64,000 nucleotides of DNA, from the NCBI GenBank assembly GCA_019751815.1, contig JAIEMW010000001.1:194197-258196 (forward strand), in the 5' to 3' direction. Made by a program: the position numbers and the translations under genes. Numbering within the stretch: position 1 is the first letter of the stretch; the number at the start of each line of letters is the position of its first letter. Below are positions 63,718 to 64,000 of the stretch, piece by piece. Under the pieces are notes generated by a model, which was given only the letters and a program-made list of their open reading frames with translations, was not told the origin of the DNA and ran no database searches. The stretch is from Cyanobacteriota bacterium (GTDB taxonomy: Bacteria; Cyanobacteriota; Vampirovibrionia; Vampirovibrionales; Vampirovibrionaceae).

Positions 63718-64000
63718 GCGTTGATTCCTGAGAGCGCCGGTGAACTGGCAAAATGAGGCATTACTTCTGTGGCAAACAGATGCATTTGGGCCATCACCTC
63801 TGCATGAGTTAACCAGCCAAAGTTAAACCACAAGATCACATGAGTACAGCCCATATCATCTCTCAATGCTTGCAATTGAGAGATGCATTCTTCGGGTGTT
63901 CCAATGATATAGAGCTTTTTAAGTTCTTCTAGTGGCGGACAGGCCTTAAAGTCTCCTAAAGCCGCTTGGTAGTGGGGGAGATTCCTCCGGGCGTATTCAT
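63714..64000 (-). CDS. LLM-class flavin-dependent oxidoreductase, C-terminal part (cut by window end)
   Basis: Only the last 95 residues are inside the window. They read 'EYARRNLPHYQAALGDFKAC', then 'YIIGTPEECISQLQALRDDM', then 'HVILWFNFGWLTHAEVMAQM' and 'LFATEVMPHFA'. This is the usual end of luciferase-like monooxygenases. The stop overlaps the asparaginase start, so the two genes share a transcript. Confidence 0.75.
   Translation of the reverse strand, partial: EYARRNLPHYQAALGDFKACPPLEELKKLYIIGTPEECISQLQALRDDMGCTHVILWFNFGWLTHAEVMAQMHLFATEVMPHFASSPALSGINA

Noticed and set aside
1..64000. CRISPR arrays, insertion sequences, integrases or phage genes
   Set aside because: No repeat-spacer pattern, transposase motif or integrase signature was found on either strand.

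Overview
The window is an ordinary bacterial chromosome segment of about 50 percent GC, densely packed with genes on both strands. It has no insertion sequences, CRISPR arrays or phage genes that I can recognise. Several traits point to a Gram-negative, flagellated, heterotrophic bacterium: LpxK and a heptosyltransferase-like enzyme (LPS), FlbD and a FliK-like protein (flagella), a Ski2/HelY-type helicase, MutS2, and a DivIVA-like coiled-coil gene next to coaD. Together with the pilin cluster they best fit a non-photosynthetic relative of the cyanobacteria (Vampirovibrionia/Melainabacteria, Vampirovibrio-like). This placement is inference from gene content and style, not from a marker gene comparison, and I hold it with moderate confidence.

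Layout. 1-13.2 kb: TPR protein, YkgJ-type cysteine-cluster protein, lpxK, glycosyltransferase family 9, mutS2, an unknown gene, folK-miaB, an unknown gene, a second YkgJ protein, a coiled-coil protein and coaD. 13.6-18.9 kb: Ski2-like helicase, then rpmG, tRNA-Trp, secE, nusG, rplK and rplA, closed by a strong terminator; rplJ-rplL do not follow. 19-28.9 kb: phosphohexomutase, a secreted or membrane protein of unknown role, mgtE, flbD, clpB, etfB-etfA, a BCP-type peroxiredoxin and a small membrane protein. 29-32.6 kb: the methylcitrate-cycle set prpD-prpB-prpC. 32.7-36.8 kb: glpD and a polar amino-acid ABC transporter (two permeases and a lipoprotein receptor, no ATPase). 37-45.7 kb: FliK-like protein, obgE, M23 peptidase, isochorismatase-like hydrolase, a secreted OB-fold-like protein, 2Fe-2S ferredoxin, YraN, GNAT acetyltransferase, a coiled-coil protein and an SseB-like protein. 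46-50.6 kb: a redox and Fe-S block (DUF255 thioredoxin-like protein, a 59-residue ferredoxin, Mrp, rhodanese, 2-Cys peroxiredoxin). 50.8-54.2 kb: a translationally coupled sugar-acid operon (KDPG aldolase, dehydratase, KDG kinase). 54.2-62.5 kb: five pilin-like genes and an M32 carboxypeptidase, flanked on both sides by cyclase/KynB-family hydrolases. 62.6-64 kb: asparaginase and the end of a luciferase-like oxidoreductase.

How the genes work together. The metabolism suggests growth on organic and amino acids: propionyl-CoA oxidation (prp), acyl or amino-acid oxidation through ETF, glycerol 3-phosphate oxidation, sugar-acid breakdown through KDG/KDPG, and asparagine and peptide use. The most distinctive region is 55.1-60.0 kb. 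Four tandem paralogous prepilins share one unfamiliar globular domain and, in intact copies, a C-terminal cysteine pair. Copies 1 and 2 share a perfectly identical 289-bp tract, and copy 2 is broken by a stop codon plus a TG-unit slip. They are followed by a pilin-like protein whose C-terminal half looks like a malectin-type carbohydrate-binding domain. This could be a variable surface fibre with a sugar-binding subunit. A second unusual pattern is a low-complexity N-terminal leader containing a basic or hydrophobic residue followed by F-G or F-x-G, seen on several otherwise unrelated proteins.
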